DNA from: Drosophila persimilis
Taxonomy: Eukaryota; Arthropoda; Insecta; Diptera; Drosophilidae
Direction: 5' to 3'
NCBI RefSeq assembly: GCF_003286085.1
Contig: NW_020825298.1
Coordinates: 10,044,001 to 10,108,000, forward strand
Length of the DNA stretch: 64,000 bases
The notes under the pieces were generated by a model. It searched no databases, was not told the origin of the DNA, and saw only the letters and a program-made list of their open reading frames with translations. A program made the position numbers and the translations under genes. This document shows positions 47,634 through 61,742 of the stretch, one piece after another. Positions within the stretch are counted from its first letter, which is position 1. Each line of letters opens with the position of its first letter.

Positions 47634-47707
47634 TAGTTTCCGCCGTTCACCTCAAGTAGTTGAGCTATTTAAATAAAGGGGGCTTAAGTGGGCTAAGTTC
47701 GCTTTCT

Positions 47708-47762
47708 TATCGATATACGTTGTTGTTGAGCCACAAAAATTGAGGCAAAAGCGGTCACACTG
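47708..47762 (+). promoter_or_regulatory. DRE and Motif 1 of a plus-strand promoter
   Basis: A perfect DRE TATCGATA at 47708-47715 is followed at 47751-47762 by GCGGTCACACTG, a perfect Motif 1. Transcription probably starts at about 47790-47810. The arrangement is that of a housekeeping-type fly promoter directed to the right. Confidence 0.65.
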
Positions 47763-47789
47763 AAGTCAAGCCGCTGCCGAAGAGATGTC

Positions 47790-47853
47790 GCGTCGCGCAT
47801 GAATTAATTATTAATAAAAAAAAGGAAATTAAAGTGCTTGTGCAGTGCTGGTG
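47790..47853 (+). other. Non-coding first exon of an unidentified plus-strand gene
   Basis: Downstream of the DRE/Motif 1 promoter the sequence reaches a donor (GTGCTGGT|GTGAGTACC) near 47854. It holds one short ATG frame, ATGTCGCGTCGCGCA closed by TGA, a minimal upstream ORF. Its partner may be the acceptor at 48313. The gene's coding exons are not found in the window. Confidence 0.45.
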
Positions 47854-48313
47854 TGAGTACCGGGCCATGGAAATTTGTATGATAATTTTTCGCGCTCATT
47901 GATAGAGCTCAGTTGATGGAGGAAAAGAGCAACACACATATACATGCATACGTGTGCACTTGATGGTCGCCGCGCACGCACACAGAGTAGAAGTAGTAGT
48001 AGTAGAAAGTGCAGCAGCAGGCAGGCGCGGTCCATAATAAAGTATATAAGCAAATCGGTAGCGGGTATACGATACGTCGGTGTAAATAAACCGGGTCGCC
48101 CACATTCTAAGGGGCGCCTCCCCATCCCCTCTCGCCATCTCTCATTCTCCTGTAAGAATTGCGGAAAACGTGTTTAATTTTCGAGTATCGTATCTCTCTC
48201 TCTCTTCGCTCTGTTGTGTGCGTGCCTGATTTTGTTGTTCAATTTAATTCGCCACATACACATACACACACACACTAGTTAATCCTGCCGCCCTGCTCTT
48301 CCTCCCCCCTGCA

Positions 48314-48388
48314 GCAGCAGCAGCAGCAGCTACTCTCTCCTCGCATCATCATCCAGCAGCGACGCGCACCGGAGATTTATTCCATAGG
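48314..48388 (+). other. Non-coding second exon
   Basis: A strong pyrimidine tract and acceptor (CTTCCTCCCCCCTGCAG|CAGCAG) end at about 48313, and a perfect donor (TTCCATAG|GTAAGT) begins at 48389. The exon has no ATG, so it is 5' UTR. It starts with a CAG repeat. Confidence 0.5.
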
Positions 48389-51300
48389 TAAGTCGACTGT
48401 TGATACTTTTCTCCCATTCTCCATTCACGATGCATTCGCTCCTCTCTTCTGCACATTTGGGGGCTTAGTTCGGCGTAAAATCATTTCAGTATAATATGTA
48501 TGTTCCTGAACTTGATTCTTATTGGAGGTCGCTGTCAATTAAACCGGTTCACGGAATGGCACTGCGAGTCCGATGCTGGACTGAAGATGCCAGTCTCCAA
48601 CAGATCTTCTTTTTCTGGTTTCACATCGGACTTTTTTACACAGGGTATATTTTATTCGTAGAGGTGTAGAATTCTTACAGAATTATATGAAGGAAGTTTA
48701 GATCTGTGGCAGAGGGAACGCCCCTAAAAATCAAGACCAAAAATATGGAATATGCAGCAAATTGAAGCTGTTTAGGATTCTACTTTGGTGGTCTCATCAA
48801 GGTAAATGAAGAAAATTCATGAATGAACTCAAGGACAATAAGAGCTTTGCAATATTTACAGCAGCATTATAGGGTTAAAGGGACTGGGCCAATAGAAAGA
48901 TCAGAGAGAACAAAGAGAGATCCGTTAGAGAGCGAATCGGAATCAGGATGAACGTTCCACTCTGACCAACGAAAGAGCGTAGGAAGATGGAATTCCAATA
49001 AGTTTTGAAGAAAAAAGGTAGAGGTCTGAGAGGTGAGGTATGGTATCCTCTCGTTCGAATATCGACTCTAACGTTATCTTGGTTTTTGCTCTCCCTCTGT
49101 GTTTCTTCTTAGATTTTTCTGGTTTCTTGCTTGTCCTATCGCCTGCCGTTGCTGGCCATTGCAAATGCGTTTTTTCCGTCTGTTTTTTTTTTTTGCTTTT
49201 TATCAGACCACACTGTTGTTGTCGCACCGTGGAACCAAATGCATTAAGGTCGCACTGGTATTTTACTGTAATTAATGTTGAGGCAAACTAATGACAATGG
49301 GCCACGTACATACTTATTGCCCTCAGTGCTATGATGATGACGACGACGACGATGATGATAGTGACCGTCAGAGAGAAATACTTGGGTCGTGACTCTGGGC
49401 GATCGTGGACACCAACAACAAAGAAGAGATTGTGAGAAGAAATTCCAAAGAAATGAAAAAAAAATGATTGTCGAAATTTTAGTGATTATCAGCAGAAAGT
49501 GAGCACTTTTTGAAAATTTATGATTACTCTGTGGAAACTTCAGTCATTCTTGACCTTTATCTACGACAAGTAGTTCTTCCGCTCCATGCAGTTATTGATG
49601 AGCAACGCCCACTGTAAATTAGCCTTGCCCTCGGCCTCTGCAGCAGTCAGGTATTTTTGCTTCTTCCTCGGAACTTCTTGCAAATTAAGCCATAAACATG
49701 ACTGAGAGAAATGAAGGCCGCTCCAACCAAGCGGAGGGCTGAAACTTTTGATACCCTTTGGCAGATCGACAGGGAAATTCTTTTTGATTTAGATCGAACA
49801 AGAGATCTCTCTGTGGAAAGAATATTTTACGATATGGGGATCCTATTTGTGAAGTGCTTGAGAAAAATACCATAGATATCTGCTGTAATTACTAGCCTTC
49901 TGTCAAAAGTGATAATTATGTTGATACCTATGGCATAAAGGGTATAAAACAACTGCCACATGCCGCCAATAAATGAACGAAAAACTTTGTTTTTTCTTTG
50001 GGCCACTTTTAATGTGCTACAGAGAGATGATCTCCTCCCTCTCGGTCTCTCCTTCTATTGCTCTCATCAGCGCAATGTAGCAATGTTCAGCCCCCCTCCC
50101 CGCCTCTCCATTCGGATGGAGAAAGCCATCAACGCTCCGTAAATTCCCTCGAAGCCAACACTAAACTAACACACACACACACACACACATAGGCAGAACA
50201 CACACCTGCAACAACGACTACAGTTATGGCTAGAAAAAGAAGCGGAGAGGAGGAGCAGCCGCATGGCATCAACATTGCGATGCCTGATGCTGTATGGTGT
50301 GGAAGATTTCCCCATAGTAAAGCTGGTTTTACTCGCATCTTAATTGTCTCTAGGATGAAAATACTCTTTTTTTTTATAGCACTGTCACTGCGGTTTTGGG
50401 TGGAACGTGACGATACCCAATGATCGGACACCTTTTCTGAAGGGAAATATATGATGAGAATACATTCTGGTTGGAACTTCAAAATGGAGATTTGAGACGA
50501 TGTTCTCGCTTTTTAAATTCTTTCTAATTGATATTTTCATAAGGCTAATAGGGCAAGACTGCTTTTGAGGGCTTAGATCTGTCTACCAGCTTACTTTTTG
50601 GTCTATTCTCAGGTGGATACGTATTATATCTTTTACTTTGGTTTCCACAGCTTCTTTCGATGATTTTCAAATTGAAAATTCAAACGTTTAGTTGCATTTT
50701 CGCTAGATATTTAGACATTGCTGAAGAAAATGTCACAAGATTACTAATTCCAACTGTAATACCCTTTCAAATATAGTAGTTTTTAGGTATTTAGAGCCTC
50801 ACCAAATAGGAACCCCATATCTTGGTTATTGTGGATAACTAATTTAAGATATGTTTTCCCCATTTTCGTGGACAGAAAACTATTAATTGACACGTTTTTG
50901 TTTTATTTTGATTTTGAAATGTGTTAATTGAAATAATCTCCTTATCCCCACTTCTATATTTTGGTATTCCGAGACCTAAAGAAACATTTTCCGATTAACA
51001 TTTGTAGGGGACTGTTTTCTAGGGCATTCAAAAGTCTAAGCCCCTTAGTTTCATTCACTTTTTTGTGGTCTCTGAGCCAAAAGCTGGCACTGTTGCGAAT
51101 ATATGGTGCTCTTGTCGCTGTCATCTTTTATGGGCGGCCTCCTGTTGCCGTTGTTTGTGCCACACTGTCTGTCTGCCTGCCACTCATGGCCAAATGAAGA
51201 CCAACTACTCATCCTGGGCCATCTCTTGTGCCTTTCCCTCCTCTTGTGTGTTTTTCGAGCCTGATTGACTGCAGCAAGTGTGCATCAGGGGCATACCACA

Positions 51301-53155
51301 CACACAATGTCCAACATGAGCCAGCGGCTTCTTCTCACTTCATAAAACGTTAATGAGTTTTAAGGCCCCCCCCCCGATCCATCCATCCATCGTGTGTGCT
51401 CATGTGGGAGCAAAGTGGCTCCGAAAGGGGGCCTTGAAATTGCCATCCAAAAACAGGCCGATCGAAAAAAGAAAAAGAGAAAAAATACAGAAACAGCAGT
51501 TGGAAAACAATTACAAATATCATTGGCCTTATTTCTTTTGTTTTTTAATTTTACGAAACTGCTGGTTTTTTTTTTGGGTCCCTACGAGTGTCACCGATTC
51601 ACGCACGCACACATACACACACATGAAGTTATTGCAAATACAGATACATACGCTGACGTAGAGGATAACTGTATTTGTACAGCTTTTCGCACTTTGCTTT
51701 GGCTCCGAATAGGCTCTCGCATTTCACCCCCTCTCTCCTCTCCCCGCATCATCTCTCGCACTCCACTTGACACCGCTCTTGTGCTCGCTCTCTCTCTCTG
51801 TCTAGCATATGCTACTGCTCTGCTCTACTCTCGTTCTCCCGCTTTCGTCGCTTTGGCGCTTTTAAGCTTCCGAAAATGATTACGCGGCATTTAACACATA
51901 GACACTTCCTCTCCTCCCCTCCACCACTCTTCCACTGCTCCCTTTACGAAGTGAGAAGAGAAGGAATGACTCAGTGGTCGCTGCAGTCGATACCCTGCAA
52001 GTCGTGGCTTCTCTTGGAAATTCCTATGGAATCTATACGATTGTAATATCTGTAATATATTCTGGAGATTCCATAGAAAAAGACTTACGCACAGGAATAT
52101 TAATCCGTATCTATTGTATAGTCATTATCACCTAAAGAAAGGGCATCTAAAGCTTATGTAGAACCTCTTATTTCTATTTTTGGCGCATACTGTGGCTACA
52201 AATACTTATTTCCTCTAAGCCCGAGACCCAGACAATATTAATACTTGTTCTTATTTGCCGGTTCTTTTCTCATCTTTCTCTATTTGTTCTTTCTTTCCCA
52301 CATTTTTGCTTACGCATCTTGAAAGAAGGAACAGCATGAAAAAGAGGAAACAGTTCTGTTGCCACACATTTTCTTTAGCCGGTCCGCACACAAAGTTGTC
52401 TACCCTACAAAGGGACAGAAAACAAGTATGATGTTCCTGTCATTTCTTTTGAATCCTTGGCAAACAAAAACCATCTCTAAAAGCATTTATTCCAACTCGA
52501 ATACTTTCCACAAGAGGGACTGCTGCATACCCTTTTAAAAATGGGGAAGGGGTATCGTATCTTTTGGTCTCGCATTCCCCTACCACGTGGGCCACATTCT
52601 TTCATTTCGTTTCATTTCCTTGCCAATTCTTTTAAGTTTTGCTTTGAGTTTCGTTTTCTTTGTGTCTTTTTGTCTATTCTCCTTATTCTTTTTTGTGTGT
52701 TTCTGTTCATTCTTGTTCAAAACTGTTGTGTTGTGTTGTCTAATGAAAATGCCTTGATTATTTATGAGCATAAATTAAAAATTAACAGTACGCTGCACAC
52801 AGATACACACCCACACAGAGGGAATGCCTCCGCATTGCCCCCACCCCACCCCCCACAAGCGTAATTCAATTATGTTGCATATATTTCATATTGCAAAAGG
52901 CAGGCGGGCAGTCAGCAGCGGAGGGAAATTTATGAGCCATGCCCCCAGGGTCGGGTCGGTTCGGTTCGGTTTGGTTCGGTTTGGGTCGGTACTACTTTGT
53001 CAAAGCCAAAACCAAGAGACCCAAAACCCAGCGAACCGACCGACCAACCAACCAGTGGAGCAGAGAGTCAGCAAAGCCCCCAGAGCCAGAGTCAGCGCCA
53101 GAGTCAGAGCCAGAGCCAGAGCTCCAGCCACTACAAAGGTCCGCCAGTCCGCCGA

Positions 53156-53217
53156 CCAGTGCTGCCAGCGTAGCAAATTTTCACAGCCAGTGCTGCCAGC
53201 GAAGCACATTTTCACGG
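53156..53217 (+). repeat. Tandem 31-bp duplication
   Basis: 53156-53186 and 53187-53217 are adjacent copies of a unit beginning CCAGTGCTGCCAGCG, differing at three positions. It is preceded by CAGAG[CT]-type simple repeats at 53080-53125. Confidence 0.9.
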
Positions 53218-56200
53218 CAGCAGAGAGCAGGGCAGGGCAGGGCAGAGCAAATGCAAAACGTGGGTGGTGTGGCGGTGGCCGTGGCGGTGTGGTGTGTGCC
53301 CCATAAATTCAGATAAACTATTAGTGCATGAAAGCAGCCACAAACAAAAGAAGGTACCATACCGTTCCCCTATTCCCCATCTGTTATCTGGCCCACACAC
53401 AGAACATATGTATGTAGAGATAGTCAAAGAGCCAGACGAAACATAAGTTAACAATATTTTGCACTCTATTCGAGAGGAGAGGAGAACCAATCAATCGTAT
53501 TACTCACGTGGCCCAAAAGTCATCTAGGAATTTGATTTCCTAATTGCTATGCTTGGGGGGACACTAAAAGTTACGCAAAGCGTTTCGTTTAAATTAGACC
53601 AATGCCACATGGAATGGAACACATTTGCCACATTGTAAGCTCTCTTTGCCTTCTTTCTTTCTATCAATTTCTTTGCCTACAAAGGTACAAAACACAGCAC
53701 AATCTATAATTAAATGGAAAAGATACGCTGTTAAGTGAAACTAAAAGATCTTGCGACAGTAAAAGGCTATCGGTTTCTTTTCTGTACTGTTTCCAAGGGG
53801 AAATGGAACCTACTCTGAATATTTCTTAAATAAAAACAACATTTTTAAGCAAAACTAAAAGTTACACAACATTTGCATCGAGTTCAATGGCTTTTCATGG
53901 ATTTATTTCAAACACTGTCTCTCCTTTCCGAACATTTGCATAACAGATAAGCTTGCAGTCATAACAAACAAATATACTCTACTCGTATATGAATGAAACA
54001 AACGTCAACAGAATGACCCAACTGGGGCTTCCACGTTGCGTTCTACGTAATCGGATTTCCCCTGTTTTTAATCAATTTGAGGAGCTTCCACCACATAGAA
54101 GGTTTTAGAATAAACAAACTCTTATCGTTCTAAGAATTGAATGAAAGACAGAAGCCTTTGGTGAACAAATGGTAAACAACGCCACAACGCTTTCTCCTAG
54201 AATTCCACACTCATATTTGTCTGCTGGTGCTGTCCAAGATCATTTATTTTATAAAGAATATGATTTTTCTATAATTTTATGGTACAATTGTTATCATTTT
54301 TCCTTCCTTTGAAGACTTATTGCTATCTGCTTTATTGTTTAAACCAACATATTCGGCTAGGAACACATTTTATACTCCTATCAATCCATGAAGAATCCCA
54401 AGAAATCTCGAAAATCATAGCTTGTTGAAGAAATGCTTAGATAAGATTCTTCTATCAAATCCTCGAGAATCTTGGGGAATAACAACAGATAGACATCCAT
54501 AAATTTGCCCATTTATTCCGATCAAGAATATATTCCAAATATATGTTCTATATGGGATCGAAAAGGCTTCCGTTTGTGCATTACAAACTATCGAACAATG
54601 CCTTTCGAAAAACCTCTGAAATCAGCTTTAATGAATTTAATTTATTGACTCGAATGATTCCCTGATGCCAAATTTGTAATCCCTTTGTACCATCTGTAGA
54701 GTGTAGATTGTAAAAAAAACAAAGCCCAGAGATGACTCAAACATTCTGCTATACGAAAAGGGGGCGGGGGAATGAGGGATCAACACATTTGCATTGGTTT
54801 TTTTTTTTGTGCGGGGCGGCGCCCGCTTGGAGATTATGCGGTGGTGTAAGCCATTGGAGATCTGTGTCCCCCCCCCTGCACCTCCACAATAACCAAATGT
54901 ATGCCATAGAAATTTGTATTCCATTGTCATGGACACGCATCACGCATCCCACATGGGCCATGCCCCATGCCCACTGCACGAGGGGAGGCGCCAGTCCCGC
55001 AGTCCGCAGTCCGTCAGAGTGGCTCACAAATGTCCCCTATATACAGATGTATACGATATGTCGCTATGTCGATGTGTCTGTACGGTGGGGGAGAATGTCG
55101 CGTAGCAGAGAGTGCGATAAAAGAAAGAAGGAACCACGAGGCGACACAGATGATGAAGCTGGTGCTTCTGCGGTGGCGACTGCTGCAAGGAGAACGATTA
55201 AGTTGAGGCAATAATAAGGAAATAACATTTTAATGGGCATAAAGAGGAGATTGGCTTTCAGTGTAAGCGTGTGTGTGTTCGTCTGTGTGTAAGAAAGGCA
55301 AGGAGAAAAGGAAATAAACGGAGAGCATCCAAGTATGGGTGGAGGAGGATAGTATGTGTGTGAATGGGTGTGTCGATTATACGAAAAACCGCAAAACAGT
55401 CGAATCTCCTCTCCGGCACCCGCCCCGCTCTCCTCCCCGGCACATCTGCTACCCACGGGTGCGTTCATGCGTGATTGCTAATCGCGATAAGCAGGGGAAT
55501 TTGTAATGTGATTTTAGGGCCGGGCCGGGCCGGGCTGGGCTTGATTTCAATTTTGAAACTAGTTCAAAGCCATAAAAAACGATGCGAATAAAAGCTATCC
55601 CCTTGCAGCCATTTTGTAGGTCGCTAATTAGACAGCAAAAAACGATGAAAATTTTAAACGATAAGCAACTAATTTTTGTTGAATTTTCCTCAGTTTTTCA
55701 AGTCAAAATTTCGATACAAAATACACACCACAACCAAAAACTAGTAATTTTGTAAGTTTAATATTTTCCAAAGGTAAGCTTAAGAAAAACAAAGTTTAGG
55801 TTTTGTATCTGTATTTATTAGCTCTATTGGAATTCTACAGACGTGATCTTGTGCAAAAAAACCTACAAAAATAAGAGTACAATTCTGTGTGTGTTTTTGT
55901 TCTGTTCTCCAATCAAAATGTTCATCATTAAATCGGTAGAAAGTCCTATCGAAAATCACAAAATTTTCGACAATAGGTTTCGAAATTTCTGCACAGCTTC
56001 CAAATATTCCCATCTTTAATTCTAAATTATTCGAATTTATTTTCCTTTAATTAAGTCGAAACCACTTTAATTTCCGTAATTGGTTGAATCGCATAAACGA
56101 TGCCTAATGGCAGAACCGAAGACCAAAAAATGGAGAGCCACAAGACACAACAAATTAATGATGCGGGTCAAACCCCAAGCCAGGGGACACCATCCCCTGC

Positions 56201-58153
56201 ACACGCCCCGTCCATCCCCGTCCACCACCCATGCCCCGGATGCGATGGTCCAAATAAAATTACCATTGTACCAAATGTCAAACCCCACAGAAAAAAAAAA
56301 AAACTTTTTCGTTTGTTCCACTTATTTGTCTTGTCCCCGGGTCCGTCCGTCTCCCTTTTATGCACATTCTTGTCTTTTTTTGTTGGTTTTTTATTTGGTT
56401 TGCAGCTTCGTGCAAAGTTTTACAAATTGCAGGAGCAAAAAAATACAACAGACAGAAAAAACAACTTTATTTGATAGAAAAAAAAGAACGGTACAACAAA
56501 GAAGTGAAGTTTTGGTAAATGAGCAATTGCTATGCAAACGCTTTGGCCGCTTAGCATATTTTCTGCTTTCTAAACGCCTCCACCTGCCCGCAGACACTCG
56601 GACTGAGACTGGGATTGGGACTGGAAGTTCTCTTGGTCTTTCATCTGGCTCTTCTGCTACATTTAACACTGCAGAATCAGCACTGGCAGCACCAGAAGCA
56701 GAAGTTACTGAAGTTCTCTGTTCTTTTTGGCTTACATTTTCCCCATACATATATACCCAGCAAGTACGTACATATAAGGGGTATCTCCGTTTTGGAGTAG
56801 GTGTGTGCTATCGCCATGTGAGTAATACTGCAGTTGCATTCGCTCTCGAATTTATATCTATCTAAAACCCTAATATGGAGATAACAAAGTCATTGAATAT
56901 TAGAAAGATAACATATTGATATTTGATTACAGATTACATAATTATATTATCAGGCAGGTTCCGGCTTTAGCTTACTTGTACGTTTTCAGCCCAAACGTTA
57001 CGTTTTGGTTTTTAGGGGCTTCCATTTTCGTCTCAATTTAGTGTTGTTAAGCGCACTAAATCCGCTGTTAAGTGTACAATCCGATGTTACGGGCTGCGTC
57101 AGCTGATTGCACAAAAACGTAAAGTGCTGCCGCAAAGCAAAATTTGAGATGGGGTTCACAAAAAGCTTTATAAATAAGGCCTAAGCTAAATTGTCCTGGT
57201 AATGGTGCCGATTATAAGTTCATTTATCAATAAGTCATCTATTTTTTCCTTCTTCAATTAAGATTCGTTTTGTTGTATAATAAATCGTTTTTATTTGAAA
57301 ACGAAAAATTTCGCACCACGAGAGCACCAATTTGTTCGTTTTCCAAAGTGAATCCGAAAGTTTATTCGAAAGTGAAACCGGGAGCCGCCTGTTTATATGA
57401 GTCTGTTTCCCATGGAATTTATATTTATCTAAAACCCAAACATTTGTGTATTTTTAAACAAATGCTGTGTTTACAATTTCTGTGTGAGATGAGGAATGAT
57501 TTTCGAGCCCCCACAAACTTACCCTCTCTTCGGTCTCTACGTAAGATTTGATGTGGTTGATTTTGGGCATCAACATTTATAGCAATCGTCTGTACATTCA
57601 CCAAAAAATCATCCAAATTGGATAAGTATTTCCCTTTATATAGGGGAGAGGATTCTTTCTTATCTTCGTGTGTAATGGGTATCCCATAGTCTATATATCG
57701 ACTGGTCCGTACAGATTCATTAAGCTCTCCTTTTTTTTCTCGCTCGTTCTTTGTCTGTCTATCTGTGTTACCTACTTTTTCTCTCCCTCTATTTGTTTTT
57801 AATTAAAATGCGTGTCATGAAATCCCTTTTTTTTTGTTTTTTGCTACTTTGCCAAAAGATTTCAGCTGGGAGAAAAAAATTAGCTCACAAATCCCCTTTA
57901 TGAGCTTTGAATAGTTGATGGATGGAAATGATAATGATGCTGGGGTTGGGGGATGGAGGATGGGGGATGACAATGACGATGGCTCTATGTCCCAAGATTA
58001 TTCAGTTGTCAATTTCTCACATTTCTCTTCATTAGGCGACAGATTTTTTTCCCCTCTCCTGTTCCCTGGCGTCGTTTTCCGTATTCTGTTTTCCTTTAGA
58101 ATTCCACTTAGGTTTTCCAATAAATTCACTATCTTTAATTTTCGTCATTTATC

Positions 58154-58184
58154 TTTTTTTTTTTTTTTTTTTTTTGTTTTTTTT
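58154..58184 (+). repeat. T homopolymer tract
   Basis: 22 T, one G, then 8 T. Such tracts are assembly- and polymorphism-prone. Confidence 0.9.
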
Positions 58185-58599
58185 ATGGCTTAACGATATA
58201 TGTATTTAATTTGATTTATTCCCCGCAATCAAATGGGGGCTTACAAAAGTAAATACAAATTATAGTAAATATTTTATGGGGCCTTTAGTGTTTTTTTGGG
58301 CTACCACCTGCCACTGGGCCATAATCAGTTGCATTAAACCTTCATCTTTTTGTAATATTTGTAACCTTTTAAATCACATTATCACACTCTTCTGATATCC
58401 ATCATTCCCCAGACTCTGCTCTGCCTTTGAGGCGGATGGGGGGGGCACTCTTTTAATTGCCATTCCCGTATCTCACGATTCGATAAAACGGAAAACAAAA
58501 GCCGCCTGCCTTTGGGGCTGAGGGGGCTAGAGGCGCCAGGGGGGGTAAAAATTAACATTTTATTAGCAGAAATTGCGAGGCGTTGGTAGTCATCGTCAC

Positions 58600-58640
58600 C
58601 ACGTCGTCGTCTGTCGTCGTCTGTCGTCGTCGTCGTCGTC
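58600..58640 (+). repeat. CGT/GTC trinucleotide repeat
   Basis: CGTCGTCTGTCGTCGTCTGT-type units ending in a pure CGTCGTCGTCGTCGTC run. No open coding context was found. Confidence 0.8.
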
Positions 58641-61600
58641 TTAGTTCATTAACCTGCCCCAACGGACAGTAGACAGAGTATACGGCAATAGAGCAGCCAG
58701 CAGCGGACCTCCCATTTGTTTTTATGACTCCCTGAGCAGAGTGCCTTTATTTTGTGGATTGTGGAACGCATGTGTGTACACTGTTTACAGTGATTGCTGC
58801 GGCGTATTTATAGCGCTAATTTGTATCATTTTGTACCCTTTTCTCAGAAGGGTATTACGGAATTTGATAGGAATTATGAGTCGGTTCGAGTGGAAATTTT
58901 AGATAGATTTTGGAAGTGTGTGGGACTATTGTGTTTTAAACAAATATTTAGGCATTTACGCTATACGACTATTTTATCGCCTTAATAGAACGTGTTCTGA
59001 ATTTTCATTGATAAGTTGCAGTGGAAATTTCTTCAAGAATCAGTGACGGAAACCCCTTAGCGCAGGTTTGGATAAAATGTATTCTTTTTATTTCCAAATG
59101 CAAGAGTATCTTTAGAGAGAACTTCGCTCTGGAAAGCTATTATTCCTTTTCTTGTTTTCAGCTGGCATTCTGCATGCCAACATGAAACAGAAATAAATTT
59201 TATTTGTGTGCAATATAAATTACGCGCCTTTCACATTTGGTTGGAGGCAGGGGCAGGCCGCCACAGTTCCAGAACTTTAGAATAAAGTCATCCACAGAGA
59301 GAGAGAAAGAGGGAGAGACTGGTGGGGGAATTGGCAGTCAGCCACAGATCATTAAAGTGCCAAGTGCAGGGCCCCTACACACACCTACAAACGGAAGACC
59401 AGAAAGACATTACCGTCCGAATAAACAGTATGCCTGAAATTTATGTGGAATGTTTATTTCACTTTTTCGGGGGTTATGTGGCGTGTGTGTGTCTGTGTGT
59501 GTGGATGCCTCAAATGAGCGCACTTAATTATACAAAGTATTTTCGTGGCTCAACTTAAACTCGAGTGATTTATTTATTATGGGGGCATGGCAGGGCAGCA
59601 TGCTGGGGCATCAAAATGATTAATTTATGTGTGGTGGTGGAGCAGGTATTTCTGGTATGCAAATCAACGTGTGGAAGCCGTGTGGAAGCCATGCGGATTA
59701 CAGGGAATTTCCTATCGATGATGAATAAAATGCATCATTGTTTCATGCTGCAAATTGATTGGTTTTATTACTTACAAGGTGGCGCTATCTATTTAATGGG
59801 TTTTGGGAATATAAAAGGAATAGGACTCTTTAGTTATAGTTTAGTGCATTTAAATGTATCCAGAGTAACCTTTATTGAATCCAAAGTGGACAACAGATGC
59901 CGTTTATGACGTCTTCTTTTGGTATTCTTCTTCAAAGAAACATTTCCTTCAAAATAAGCATTGGCAAGGCCTTCCGAAATGTCCAGTAAATTTACTTTTG
60001 GCCACGTTTATGCATTCAAATCAAAAATAGCAGGAAAAATTCAAGGAATATGCTTCTCAAACTTTTTGTTTGCTCTTTATAATACGGGAATGTTACAGAT
60101 ATTTCTTCTTCACATAAAGCCTATAAATTCCCCTAATTTACAAATAGTTTCGTATCATTCGTAATAGGGGTATCTTTTCGCTTATGGGAAATTTCTACTA
60201 AAAAAAAAACCCCTTCATTTGACGAATGCGGCCTTACTCAATTAGCATCCTTACAAAGAGGGACTCATATTTTTCTAATATTTTTTTTAAAGCACGAATT
60301 ATGTTGCTATTAATCTTCAATATTTCCAATACTACTGATCTTTCCCCAAACCACTTTTTGATTTGACTTTGACTAAATTTCAATAAAATAATTCAAGTTG
60401 ACGGACCTCTTTCAGCATAAAAGATTTCAAAAGAATGACTTTTCGATGGAAACACTCGCGAATCAAAAGATTTCGCATTTGAAGTGTCATAAACTGAGTG
60501 AAACGAGGGTTAAATCAGCGTGTGATAAATGGTTTTCACGTGAATCCCCTTCCCACAATGCGGTTGTAAAAAACAAAAGGCAGATGTTGCCTGTCATTTG
60601 TGGGGGCCCCTGGGAAGCGATAATAACAGGTCGCCTCGATCGGTCATCATCGTCTGGTCAGCAAACGACTCTCTTAATTGTACAATTTCATTAATTGCAC
60701 TTAATTGCTTACGTTTTCCAAATTGTTTTGCACTGTTTTGCTTTTGGTTTGCTTTCATTTTCCTGTTGCGGTTTTTTTTTGTATACCCTCTCAAAGGGGG
60801 GTGCTTGTAATTCAGTGCCAATTTGTATCCTTTCTCCGAATAGATCACCTAAAAATAGTTTGTTCAATCGGAAAACAATACTTTGGTGTCGTTTTTGTTG
60901 ACTGTTAAACAACATCAGGCGTTATAAAAGTAAATCACCCTTTGTTGGGTATGTTTTGGGATGCCATGTACTTCCATAGCCCTCAATGATTATGTTTTTT
61001 TAAGATAAAAATCAAGCAAACATTAGATTTTACACTTAGCATTTCACATGGCCATAGGTATCATCGAAACAATCCGTCGAAAAACAAGCAAATTTCTGAG
61101 AAAATCTTCTTTTTCTGAGTAGTATGCGGAATGCGTTTCTTCCTAGATTCAACTTGCTATCGTTTTGGCCACATGATGGGTGCAGTCTCCCCACCTAAAG
61201 GTCCCAATAAAAACAATCAATCTTTTAGGGTACGTTCTTGCTGCCAAAAGATCCTTCATGACACGGCACATTGATGCTCCGGCACTGCGGACTGAAGCGT
61301 ATGCTGAAAAAGAGTATGTCCAAGAATACAACCAGAAAGAAGGGTATCAAAAGCTTCGGCTAGATTTCTTTTGTGTTAATTTTTTTATGCACTTTTAATT
61401 GCATTTTGTGTTACAATTTCATTTTGTAAGCATTGTCACAACGATGTTGCCGGGCCCCAATTATTGCAATAGCTATTGTTCCCATACGAGTGAACTCGTT
61501 GTCGTGGCAGTCACAGCTGATCAGAGAGGAAGGGGGTGGTGGAGGGGGCATGCGACCTTCGCCGCAAAACACAACCAGCCGCCAATTCATTAATAAATTG

Positions 61601-61726
61601 CTTCAAAATTGTGATTGCCAGCTACAGGCGTAAGGCAGGCCGTGCAGAGATTTCTCGAGAGTGGAATAAAATGTTGCCTTTCAAGTGCCAAACAGGTTCG
61701 ATTTGATCTTGTTATCTTTTAGTAGT

Positions 61727-61742
61727 GGGGGGGGGGGGGGGG
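61727..61742 (+). repeat. G homopolymer tract
   Basis: 16 consecutive G residues in otherwise ordinary intronic sequence. It could form a G-quadruplex or reflect a sequencing-length artefact. Confidence 0.9.

Noticed and set aside
52824..53316. Two overlapping frames of 125 and 160 codons
   Set aside because: Both are open through simple repeats (CAGAGC, GGTTCG) in different frames at once, which argues against coding.
56080..56865. 261-codon plus-strand frame
   Set aside because: No recognisable domain, long A and T runs inside, no splice context. Probably chance in intronic DNA.
58836..58862. GTACCCTTTTCTCAGAAGGG palindrome resembling a helitron-type end
   Set aside because: Too short and isolated; no other part of such an element is nearby.
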